From a bacterium (GTDB lineage Bacteria; Bacillota; Clostridia; Christensenellales; CAG-138), in the NCBI GenBank assembly GCA_029218485.1, contig JAQXRK010000032.1, positions 1 through 5,529 of the forward strand: a stretch of 5,529 bases of DNA, read 5' to 3'. The position numbers and the translations under genes were made by a program. Each line of letters begins with the position of its first letter. Position 1 is the stretch's first letter. The notes under the pieces were generated by a model. That model was not told the origin of the DNA. It saw nothing but the letters and a program-made list of their open reading frames with translations, and ran no database searches. Below are positions 1 through 4,560 of this stretch, in pieces.

Positions 1-629
1 ACGTTCTTCCTTTCGTTTTCATTGTTGCAAAATCCATCCGTTCCGGCCGTCTCCATCGCCTCTGCAACGCTCTCGCGGAGCCAGAGCAGCACCTCGGGCG
101 CGTCGAGCGGCACATCGCCGCCGAGCACCTCGCGCATCTGCTGCGTATCGAGACGGAACGGCTCCGCCATCCCGGTCAGGTCCAGCGTCAGGGAAACATC
201 GATCTCCGGGTTGCCCTGCACGAGCGTCACCATCGTCGCGGGCAGATCGCCCAGCGGCACGCAGTCGATATGGCCGGTATCGAACTCGGCCCTCACGCGC
301 GTACCGTGCGCGCACCCGGCCGCAAACGCTTCCGCGCATGCCGCTTCGCTCGGCCGGTCCGTGCGCGAGGTGATGGTCAGCGTTCCGCCCGTCTGCTCCG
401 CCGCCAGCTTGAGCAGCGGCAGGCCAAGCCCGACCGGCCGGGTCGTCCGCGTGGTGGCAAACGGATCGGTCACGCGGCGAAGCAGCGCCTCGTCCATGCC
501 GCAGCCGTCGTCGGTGATCGTCAATGTCCGCCGCGAACCGGCGTCCGCGACCGAAATCTCGATGTGCGCCGCGCCGGCGCGAACCGAGTTTTCGGCGATA
601 TCAAGAATGTTGAGCGCCAGTTCCTTCAT
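1..629 (-). CDS. Histidine-kinase-like ATP-binding protein (HATPase_c), 3' end beyond the window
   Basis: Translating the minus strand from ATG 629-627 gives 209 codons with no stop before the left edge, so the gene is partial. The product is a soluble GHKL-fold ATPase without H-box, transmembrane or sensor region. Visible motifs are the N-box around E13-N14 (start MKELALNILDIAENS), G1 box D40-D-G-C-G-M45, a DPF-A-TTRTTR lid at residues 54-64, and G2 box V66-G-L-G-L-P-L-L-K74. A C-terminal half follows (HIDCVPLGDLP near 120-130, then NPEID) that I recall as family-specific rather than general HATPase. As I remember it, the family is about 180-190 residues, so the stop is probably close to the edge. 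The ATG overlaps the PHP gene's TGA (ATGA), and GGAGG at 640-636 is a good ribosome binding site. It probably phosphorylates or binds a partner protein of the operon. The kinase fold is secure; kinase activity and target are inferred. Confidence 0.88.
   Translation of the reverse strand, partial: MKELALNILDIAENSVRAGAAHIEISVADAGSRRTLTITDDGCGMDEALLRRVTDPFATTRTTRPVGLGLPLLKLAAEQTGGTLTITSRTDRPSEAACAEAFAAGCAHGTRVRAEFDTGHIDCVPLGDLPATMVTLVQGNPEIDVSLTLDLTGMAEPFRLDTQQMREVLGGDVPLDAPEVLLWLRESVAEAMETAGTDGFCNNENERKN
6..13 (-). promoter_or_regulatory. Possible ribosome binding site of the next gene, which would start just outside the window
   Basis: On the minus strand, AAAGGAAG at 13-6 resembles a Shine-Dalgarno sequence only a few bases from the left edge. 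A start codon at normal spacing would fall just outside the window, inside or next to the end of the ATPase gene. That matches the overlapping style of the rest of this operon. In-frame ATGs at 37-35 and 22-20 in another frame are alternative starts but lack a well-spaced ribosome binding site. Short motif and edge position make this weak. Confidence 0.35.
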
Positions 630-1342
630 CGGCCCCCTCCGTCGAGCAGTCGAATGAGCGCGTTCCGCACCCGCTGCGCGTCCCCGCCGTCCAGCGGCAG
701 GCTGCAGGGCGCGTCCGCAATGTTCCAGAGGTGGTGCGCGTCGCTCGCGCTTATCACGCGGCGGCGGTACCGCTTTATGAGCGCGTCCGCCCGGTCCGGG
801 TCCGCGACCTCGAGCGTTTCAAACGCCGGTTCCTCCGGGATCGCGCCGAGAATGGCGAGGATGCCGTTGGACTCGCGGTCGATGTGCGCCGGATAGGCCG
901 CGCCGCCATGGGTGCGCGCGAGCCGGACCGCCTGCTCGAGCGGCAGCGCAGTGGCGAGGATCAAGAGCTCCGCCTCCTCGCCGGCGACCGCATCCTGCGC
1001 ATCCATCAAAATCTGATTGCCGAAGATCTCCGGCCGGTTGTTCCGCCGCATCCGGTACGGCCGCACCGCCGCATCGAACGCCATGGCCGTTTCGAGCGTC
1101 GGGAACAGGCACACCAGATGGATCTCCTCGGCCGTGGTCAGCTCCATTCCCGCGACCGGCACGATGCCGTGCGCCTCGCAGGCGCTGAAGAACGCCGGGC
1201 AGTTGCCGCAGCTGTTGTGGTCGGTGAGCGCGGCAACATCCAGCCCCTCGAGCATCGCCATGCCGGCGATGTTGGCGGGCGTCATGTCGTCGTCCGCACA
1301 GGGCGACAGACAGGAATGGATGTGCAGCTCGGCCCTGAGCAT
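626..1342 (-). CDS. PHP-domain metal-dependent phosphoesterase
   Basis: A 238-residue cytoplasmic protein of the PHP superfamily (trinuclear-metal phosphoesterases such as YciV/TrpH-type nucleases, histidinol phosphatase and polymerase PHP domains). Ligand motifs appear in the expected order: H7-I-H9, T40-D-H-N43, E67 (GMELT), H75 (EIHLVCLF), H153 (PAHID) and D201-A-H203. The active site therefore looks complete and the protein is probably catalytic. It is cysteine-rich near the site: C11 and C15 (CLSPC), C45 and C48 (SCGNC), and C54. The start is ATG 1342, 2 bp after the preceding stop. GTG 1348 (V-S-M-L) would give a GTGA overlap and two more residues. Neither start has a strong ribosome binding site, so reinitiation from the upstream gene is likely. 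Its TGA overlaps the next ATG. Substrate is unknown; in context it could remove phosphate from a partner or hydrolyse a nucleotide signal (inference). Confidence 0.92.
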   Translation of the reverse strand: MLRAELHIHSCLSPCADDDMTPANIAGMAMLEGLDVAALTDHNSCGNCPAFFSACEAHGIVPVAGMELTTAEEIHLVCLFPTLETAMAFDAAVRPYRMRRNNRPEIFGNQILMDAQDAVAGEEAELLILATALPLEQAVRLARTHGGAAYPAHIDRESNGILAILGAIPEEPAFETLEVADPDRADALIKRYRRRVISASDAHHLWNIADAPCSLPLDGGDAQRVRNALIRLLDGGGR

Positions 1343-1344
1343 GC

Positions 1345-1674
1345 TCACAGCAGCAGGCCGGCAAGCTCTGCCGCCAAAGAGAAGGCCGTCTCCCCGCTGC
1401 CGAGCAGGTTGACGCCGCGCGCCATGGCCAGCTCCGCCACGCCCTCGTCGGGCGCAACGCCCTCGCACAGCAGGATGGCCGCGCAGTCGGCCAGCGTCGC
1501 CACCGCAACGATATTGCGGTTGGACATGATCGTCAGCCACGCCGCATCCGCCGGCGCACGCCCCATGACCCAGCTGAGCAGGTCGCCGGCATACCCGCCG
1601 CGCACCTCGCGCCCGGGATCGGGCAGCGCAAACGCCGTCAGATCGAGCCGCTCCATGATCTGTTGCACCGTCAT
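1345..1674 (-). CDS. Second DRTGG-like domain protein
   Basis: A 109-residue soluble protein. The core pattern is G26-GYAGDLLSWVM-G38, then a strand-turn pattern WLTIMSNRNIVAVATLAD (46-63), AAILLCEG (65-72), PDEGVAELA and a final G-V-N-L-L-G-S-G-E-T segment. This aligns by eye with the upstream DRTGG protein (3745-3398), segment for segment, suggesting paralogy. DRTGG domains occur in CBS-type pyrophosphatases and at the N-terminus of some phosphotransacetylases, where they are thought to be regulatory or nucleotide-binding. No catalytic residues are recognisable. The start is ATG 1674, which overlaps the hydrogenase TGA (ATGA) and has GGAGG/GAGGG at 1692-1682. The reading frame is open back to 1749, but that extension lies in another frame of the hydrogenase gene and looks like shadow sequence. 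Probably a ligand-sensing or scaffold partner (inference). Confidence 0.85.
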   Translation of the reverse strand: MTVQQIMERLDLTAFALPDPGREVRGGYAGDLLSWVMGRAPADAAWLTIMSNRNIVAVATLADCAAILLCEGVAPDEGVAELAMARGVNLLGSGETAFSLAAELAGLLL

Positions 1675-2957
1675 GACCGTTCCCTCTCCTCCTGCTGCAT
1701 CCGCTGTACGCGCTCGCGCATGCGCACGATGCACTCCTCCGGCCGGCACTCGCCGCGCACGACGTCCTCCGCAAACGCGCGGCAGGTCGGCGCGCCGCAG
1801 AACCCGCAGTCGAGCTCCGGCAGGGTCGCATAAATCTCCTCAATGCGGGACATCTTCTCCAGTGCGCGCTCCATGTCCGCATCGAGCGTGGAGGCCGGGC
1901 GGTACTGGATCAGGCTGTCGTACAAAAAACCATCCGGCACGAACGACGCATCCCCATAGGGCGGGATGCGGTTCTCCGATACCGGCAGATAGCGCCTAAG
2001 CGCCTGCAGGCGCACGCGGGCGATATATGGGTTTTCCACCGTCGCCACCCCGCCGACGCAGCCGCCGTCGCATGCGTTCAGCTCGATGAAATCCAGCATC
2101 GGGAAGCTGCCCGTCTCGATCTGGTCGAGCACGCGGATCACGTTTTCAATGCCGTCCGCGGCCAGATAGCGGTCGCTGTACAGCGCGCCGCCCTCGCCGC
2201 CGGTGCTGGCCCAGCTGATGCCGGTGCGGCCCGTATGGCTCGTGGCCTCCGGCGTCACGTTCCGGCGCATGACCGGCAAAAGCCGGAAATACATGTCGCT
2301 CATGGACACGACATAGTCCACGCTGTCGTTCGGGGTGGACCAGTTCTTCACAAAGCTCGCCTTGGCCGGGCAGGGCGAGATGAACACGGTGCAGATCTCA
2401 TCCGCGCGCAGCTCAGGATGCTTGCGCAGCGCCTCCGCCTTGGCCAGCCGGCCCGCGATCTCGATCGGCGGCAGGATCGGCATGATGTGGTCGCACAGGT
2501 ATGGAAAGCGCAGGCTGATGAGCCGCACAATGGTCGGGCAGGCCGAGTTGATGACGGGCCGCGGAATATCCATGCGGCGCATATAGTTGCGCGTATACTC
2601 GGTCACCAGCTCCGCCGCCTGCGCCACCTCGAACACCTGGTCAAAGCCGATGTCGAGCAGGCCCTGCAGTACATAGTCCACATCGTCGAGATGGTCAAAC
2701 TGACCGTACAGCGACGGCGCGGGCAGGGCGATGCGCCATTTCTTCTTCTCGGGAATATCCTCCATCCGGTCGAAATTCGCCTTTTTTGCCTTGTGCGGGC
2801 AGATACGGATGCACTCGCCGCAATCGATACACAGTTTGGAATCGATGACGGCGTGACCATCACGAATGCGTATCGCCTGCGTCGGGCACCGCTTCAAACA
2901 GTTGGTGCAACCCTTGCATCGGTCGATATCCAGCGAAACCGAATGCTTATACTCCAT
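1671..2957 (-). CDS. [FeFe]-hydrogenase-like protein, putatively sensory 'group D' type
   Basis: A 428-residue cytoplasmic iron-sulfur protein. Residues 14-53 carry two ferredoxin-type [4Fe-4S] motifs (C14, C17, C20, C24 and C43, C46, C49, C53). The H-cluster domain follows: L1 is N137-S-A-C140-P, L2 is S194-P-C196-P-A-K199, L3 is N294-A-C296-D-G-G-C300-V-G-G303. All four H-cluster cysteines are therefore kept, but A139 replaces the proton-transfer cysteine of catalytic enzymes (TSCCP motif). The C-terminus has another [4Fe-4S] domain with C384, C387, C392 and probably C409. Group C and D putatively sensory hydrogenases are known to share the Ala change; the C-terminal cluster, absence of a PAS domain and gene neighbours favour group D (compare the Thermoanaerobacter mathranii HydS). 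It should assemble an H-cluster if the HydE/F/G maturases are present and act slowly as an H2 or redox sensor (inference). AAGGAG at 2969-2964 supports ATG 2957. Confidence 0.92.
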   Translation of the reverse strand: MEYKHSVSLDIDRCKGCTNCLKRCPTQAIRIRDGHAVIDSKLCIDCGECIRICPHKAKKANFDRMEDIPEKKKWRIALPAPSLYGQFDHLDDVDYVLQGLLDIGFDQVFEVAQAAELVTEYTRNYMRRMDIPRPVINSACPTIVRLISLRFPYLCDHIMPILPPIEIAGRLAKAEALRKHPELRADEICTVFISPCPAKASFVKNWSTPNDSVDYVVSMSDMYFRLLPVMRRNVTPEATSHTGRTGISWASTGGEGGALYSDRYLAADGIENVIRVLDQIETGSFPMLDFIELNACDGGCVGGVATVENPYIARVRLQALRRYLPVSENRIPPYGDASFVPDGFLYDSLIQYRPASTLDADMERALEKMSRIEEIYATLPELDCGFCGAPTCRAFAEDVVRGECRPEECIVRMRERVQRMQQEERERS

Positions 2958-2967
2958 TCCGAGCTCC

Positions 2968-3393
2968 TTATTTGACCAGAACGGTCATCCGAATCGTCGT
3001 TCCGACGCCCACCGTGGACTCGATCTCCATCTCATCCGTATACCGTTTCATGTTCGGCAGGCCCATGCCCGCGCCGAAGCCCAGCATGTGGACGGTGTCC
3101 GGCGCCGTGGAATACCCCTCCTGCATGGCCAGCGCGATATCCGCGATGCCGGGGCCGTGGTCGGTGAGCACGATCTCAATGCGGTCGCGGTAAACGGTCA
3201 CGTCCGCCTGCCCGCCGCGCGCATGGATGACCATGTTGATCTCTCCCTCATACATGGCGATCGAAACGCAGCGGATCACCTCGGGCGAAAAGCCGAGCTG
3301 GCGCAGCTTGCGCTTGACCTCCACCGACGCCTCGCCGGCAGAGGTGAAGTTATCGCCATCCACGTCAAAGTGGAACCGTAAAGCGCCGCCCAT
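2968..3393 (-). CDS. RsbT/RsbW-like ATP-binding protein (anti-sigma-factor-type serine kinase fold)
   Basis: A 141-residue soluble single-domain GHKL ATPase. Motifs are an N-box region Y48-E-G-E-I-N53-MVIHA, G1 box D78-H-G-P-G-I83, G2 box G105-F-G-A-G-M-G-L-P-N-M-K116, and a closing G131-T-T-I-R-M strand. The length and layout match RsbT/RsbW/SpoIIAB-type serine kinases rather than sensor histidine kinases: there is no phosphoacceptor histidine or sensor domain. In those families the kinase phosphorylates a STAS-domain antagonist or binds a sigma factor, and neither partner is encoded in this window. Here the neighbouring DRTGG proteins or the hydrogenase are plausible targets (inference). 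ATG 3393 lies 4 bp after the upstream TAG, with GGGGAG at 3406-3401. The TAA lies inside the ribosome binding site of the hydrogenase gene, so the two are translationally linked. Confidence 0.9.
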   Translation of the reverse strand: MGGALRFHFDVDGDNFTSAGEASVEVKRKLRQLGFSPEVIRCVSIAMYEGEINMVIHARGGQADVTVYRDRIEIVLTDHGPGIADIALAMQEGYSTAPDTVHMLGFGAGMGLPNMKRYTDEMEIESTVGVGTTIRMTVLVK

Positions 3394-3397
3394 CGCT

Positions 3398-3745
3398 CTA
3401 CTCCCCGCAGCGGCCGAGGCCGTTCAGATACAGGCGTCCGCAGGCCTCGTACATGCGCAGCGCCGTCGTCATCACCGTGATGCCGCTCTCCTCCGCAAAG
3501 GGCAGCACCTCCGGCAGCGGGCGCTTGTTGCGCACGAACACAACACAATGAATATCCATCATCACCGCCGTGCGGATGACCTGCGGGTTCACAAGCCCCG
3601 TCAGCAGCACGGCCTGGTCCTTTACATATGCAAGCACATCGCTCATCATATCGCTACCGCAGGCGGACACGACCTCCTCATCGAGGCGCGTCTTTCCCGT
3701 CAGCACTTCGGCGTTCAACAGGGTTGCGATCTCCCCCAGCTTCAT
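3398..3745 (-). CDS. DRTGG-domain protein
   Basis: A 115-residue soluble protein consisting of little more than one DRTGG domain. Typical segments are an N-terminal MKLGEIATLLNAEVLTG helix-turn, ACGSDMMSDVLAYV (28-41), an LLTGLVNPQVIRTA segment (47-60), a VVF strand (68-70), and a GITVMTT segment followed by MYEACGRLY (98-106). The domain is known from CBS-type inorganic pyrophosphatases and some phosphotransacetylases as a regulatory module; alone, its function is not established. I chose ATG 3745 because AAGGAAGGA (3762-3754) sits 8 bp upstream. An in-frame TTG at 3781 would place the start before that site and adds an unconserved basic stretch. It lies 40 bp after the NuoE-like gene and 4 bp before the kinase-like gene, suggesting it works with the kinase. 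Often annotated as a 'serine kinase' relative, but no kinase motif is visible. Confidence 0.9.
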   Translation of the reverse strand: MKLGEIATLLNAEVLTGKTRLDEEVVSACGSDMMSDVLAYVKDQAVLLTGLVNPQVIRTAVMMDIHCVVFVRNKRPLPEVLPFAEESGITVMTTALRMYEACGRLYLNGLGRCGE

Positions 3746-3785
3746 GCGCTTTGTCCTTCCTTCCGGATTGATCCGGCTCAATCGG
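3746..3785 (-). other. Short intergenic gap within the operon
   Basis: These 40 bp form the only gap of more than 10 bp inside the operon. They contain the AAGGAAGGA ribosome binding site (3762-3754) of the DRTGG gene. I see no terminator-like stem with a T tract and no convincing promoter, so transcription should pass through. Confidence 0.6.
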
Positions 3786-4283
3786 TTATGAACGGTATTT
3801 GTCGAGGATGCCCGGAATATCCGCGGGCGTCAGCCGGCCGTATACCTCTTCGCCCACGGTCATGACCGGCGCGAGGCCGCAGCAGCCGAGGCAGCGCGTG
3901 GCTTCGAGCGTAAACTGGCCGTCCGGCGTGGTGCCGCCGGCCTTGATGCCGAGCTGTTTCTCCAGCTCATCCAGAATCGCCTGCGCGCCCTTGACATAGC
4001 AGGCCGTGCCGAGGCAGACCGCCACGCGGTGCTTGCCCGTGGGGTTGAGCGAAAACTGGGCGTAGAACGTGACAACCGCGTAGACCTCCTCCAACGACAG
4101 GCCGAGGCCCTCGGCGATCATGATCTGCACCTCGGCGGGCAGATAGCCATAGATCTCCTGTGCCTTCTGCAGCACCGGCATGAGCGCGCCCGGCACGTCC
4201 CGGTATTCGGCGATGGTCTCCTTCAGCTTAGCTTCCTGCTCCCGTGTGCCGCGAAACGGTACAACCGTTTTCTGTTTGGCCAT
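3786..4283 (-). CDS. NuoE/HydC-like [2Fe-2S] thioredoxin-fold protein, first gene of the operon
   Basis: A 165-residue homologue of the 24-kDa (NuoE) subunit of complex I and of the small subunit of NAD(P)-dependent bifurcating hydrogenases (HydC/HndA). The N-terminal helical region has the usual PGALMPVLQKAQEIYGYLP segment (31-49), followed by EEVYAVVTFYAQF. The [2Fe-2S] ligands are C90 and C95 (CLGTAC) and C131 and C135 (CLGCC), and TTPDGQFTLE (118-127) is conserved between the pairs. C134 is an additional cysteine beside a ligand. Length is normal for the family. In respiratory or bifurcating enzymes this protein partners with an FMN/NADH-binding NuoF, but the next genes here are signalling-type, so it may carry electrons between a diaphorase encoded elsewhere and the hydrogenase-like sensor (inference). 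AGGAGGT at 4295-4289 supports ATG 4283. Confidence 0.94.
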   Translation of the reverse strand: MAKQKTVVPFRGTREQEAKLKETIAEYRDVPGALMPVLQKAQEIYGYLPAEVQIMIAEGLGLSLEEVYAVVTFYAQFSLNPTGKHRVAVCLGTACYVKGAQAILDELEKQLGIKAGGTTPDGQFTLEATRCLGCCGLAPVMTVGEEVYGRLTPADIPGILDKYRS

Positions 4284-4288
4284 ACATT

Positions 4289-4295
4289 ACCTCCT
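4289..4295 (-). promoter_or_regulatory. Strong ribosome binding site of the NuoE-like gene
   Basis: AGGAGGT, a near-perfect Shine-Dalgarno sequence, lies 5 bp before ATG 4283. It identifies this ATG as the start and suggests strong translation of the first gene in the operon. A second ATG between the site and the start is out of frame and too close to the site. Confidence 0.85.
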
Positions 4296-4311
4296 AAGAC
4301 GATGTCTGTTC

Positions 4312-4330
4312 TATCGATATTGCAAAAATC
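4312..4330. promoter_or_regulatory. Motif resembling one half of the upstream inverted-repeat element
   Basis: Read on the plus strand, this stretch is TATCGATATTGCAAAAATC. Its sequence resembles the minus-strand reading of the inverted repeat at 4450-4475, TATCGATTGCAAAAAATC, differing by two extra bases and one A. The two copies face opposite ways: one lies in the operon leader and one upstream of its promoter. It could be a second binding site for the same regulator, or chance similarity in AT-rich DNA. Confidence 0.3.
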
Positions 4331-4393
4331 TGAATCGTTGAGCGAGCCGGCCGGCGCCGCACTCCTGAAAACCGCGTATCGGCAGATATTAGT

Positions 4394-4422
4394 ATATTAC
4401 CATATGAAAAACCTTTTTTCAA
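4394..4422 (-). promoter_or_regulatory. Predicted sigma-A promoter of the hydrogenase/signalling operon
   Basis: On the minus strand, TTGAAA (4422-4417) and TAATAT (4399-4394) are separated by exactly 17 bp. A TG one base before the -10 hexamer makes it an extended -10 promoter. Transcription would start near 4387 and give a leader of about 100 nt before ATG 4283. The leader is GC-rich around 4346-4360 and AT-rich near 4312-4330. The fit to consensus is good (5/6 at both hexamers), but it is a prediction only. Confidence 0.7.
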
Positions 4423-4449
4423 CCACGGCAACCCATTTTTCGTTCCGTA

Positions 4450-4475
4450 ATTATCGATTTTTTGCAATCGATAAT
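4450..4475. promoter_or_regulatory. 10-bp perfect inverted repeat, candidate operator between divergent promoters
   Basis: The left arm ATTATCGATT (4450-4459) and right arm AATCGATAAT (4466-4475) are exact inverse complements around a 6-base spacer. The element lies 27 bp upstream of the operon -35 (minus strand) and 23 bp upstream of the galE -35 (plus strand), where an activator or shared regulator could act on either promoter. The sequence does not match a Rex site (TTGTTAA-type) or another operator I can name. An AT-rich 10-bp stem without a following T tract is a poor terminator. Confidence 0.5.
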
Positions 4476-4498
4476 CAGAGAGCGTTTCCGGAGCTGTA

Positions 4499-4527
4499 TT
4501 GCCTTTTACCGGGCTGTGAGCTATAAT
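4499..4527 (+). promoter_or_regulatory. Predicted sigma-A promoter of galE
   Basis: TTGCCT (4499-4504) and a perfect TATAAT (4522-4527) are separated by 17 bp. Transcription would start near 4534, leaving a short leader of about 27 nt before galE ATG 4561. The -35 matches 4 of 6 consensus bases. There is no room in the leader for a riboswitch. Confidence 0.75.
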
Positions 4528-4546
4528 ACAGGAAACTTCTGTCTAC

Positions 4547-4552
4547 GGAGGG
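4547..4552 (+). promoter_or_regulatory. Ribosome binding site of galE
   Basis: GGAGGG lies 8 bp before ATG 4561 and fixes that codon as the galE start. The following residues, MLILVTGGAGYIG, begin directly with the expected first beta strand and the glycine-rich NAD loop. Confidence 0.85.
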
Positions 4553-4560
4553 CGCCTATC

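Noticed and set aside
20..37. ATG codons at 37-35 and 22-20 (minus strand) as the start of the next gene
   Set aside because: They lack a properly spaced ribosome binding site, and only a few codons are visible before the edge. The AAAGGAAG at 13-6 points to a start just outside the window instead.
1675..1749. Upstream in-frame extension of DRTGG-2 (start near 1749)
   Set aside because: It lies within the hydrogenase C-terminal [4Fe-4S] coding region in another frame, is low-complexity Ala/Arg sequence, and would put the start before the clear ribosome binding site at 1692-1682.
626..1882. A 418-codon minus-strand reading frame that would make the PHP protein a long fusion
   Set aside because: The first ~180 residues are Ala/Arg-rich shadow sequence out of frame with the hydrogenase end and the DRTGG-2 gene. 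PHP homology begins at the ATG at 1342 (MLRAELHIHS).
731..1999. A 422-codon plus-strand frame opposite the PHP, DRTGG-2 and hydrogenase genes
   Set aside because: It spans three well-supported genes on the other strand, has Arg/Pro/Ala-rich composition and no domain, and is a GC-driven shadow.
3746..3781. TTG start at 3781 for the first DRTGG gene
   Set aside because: ATG 3745 has a well-placed AAGGAAGGA ribosome binding site, and family-like sequence begins at MKLGEIATLLNA.
4346..4355. GC-rich palindrome GCCGGCCGGC in the operon leader as an attenuator or terminator
   Set aside because: There is no loop in the perfect palindrome, surrounding pairing is imperfect, and no T tract follows directly.
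4450..4475. The inverted repeat as a Rex (NADH-sensing) operator, attractive for a redox operon
   Set aside because: The arms (ATTATCGATT/AATCGATAAT) do not contain the TTGTTAA/TTAACAA core expected of Rex sites, so no regulator is named.
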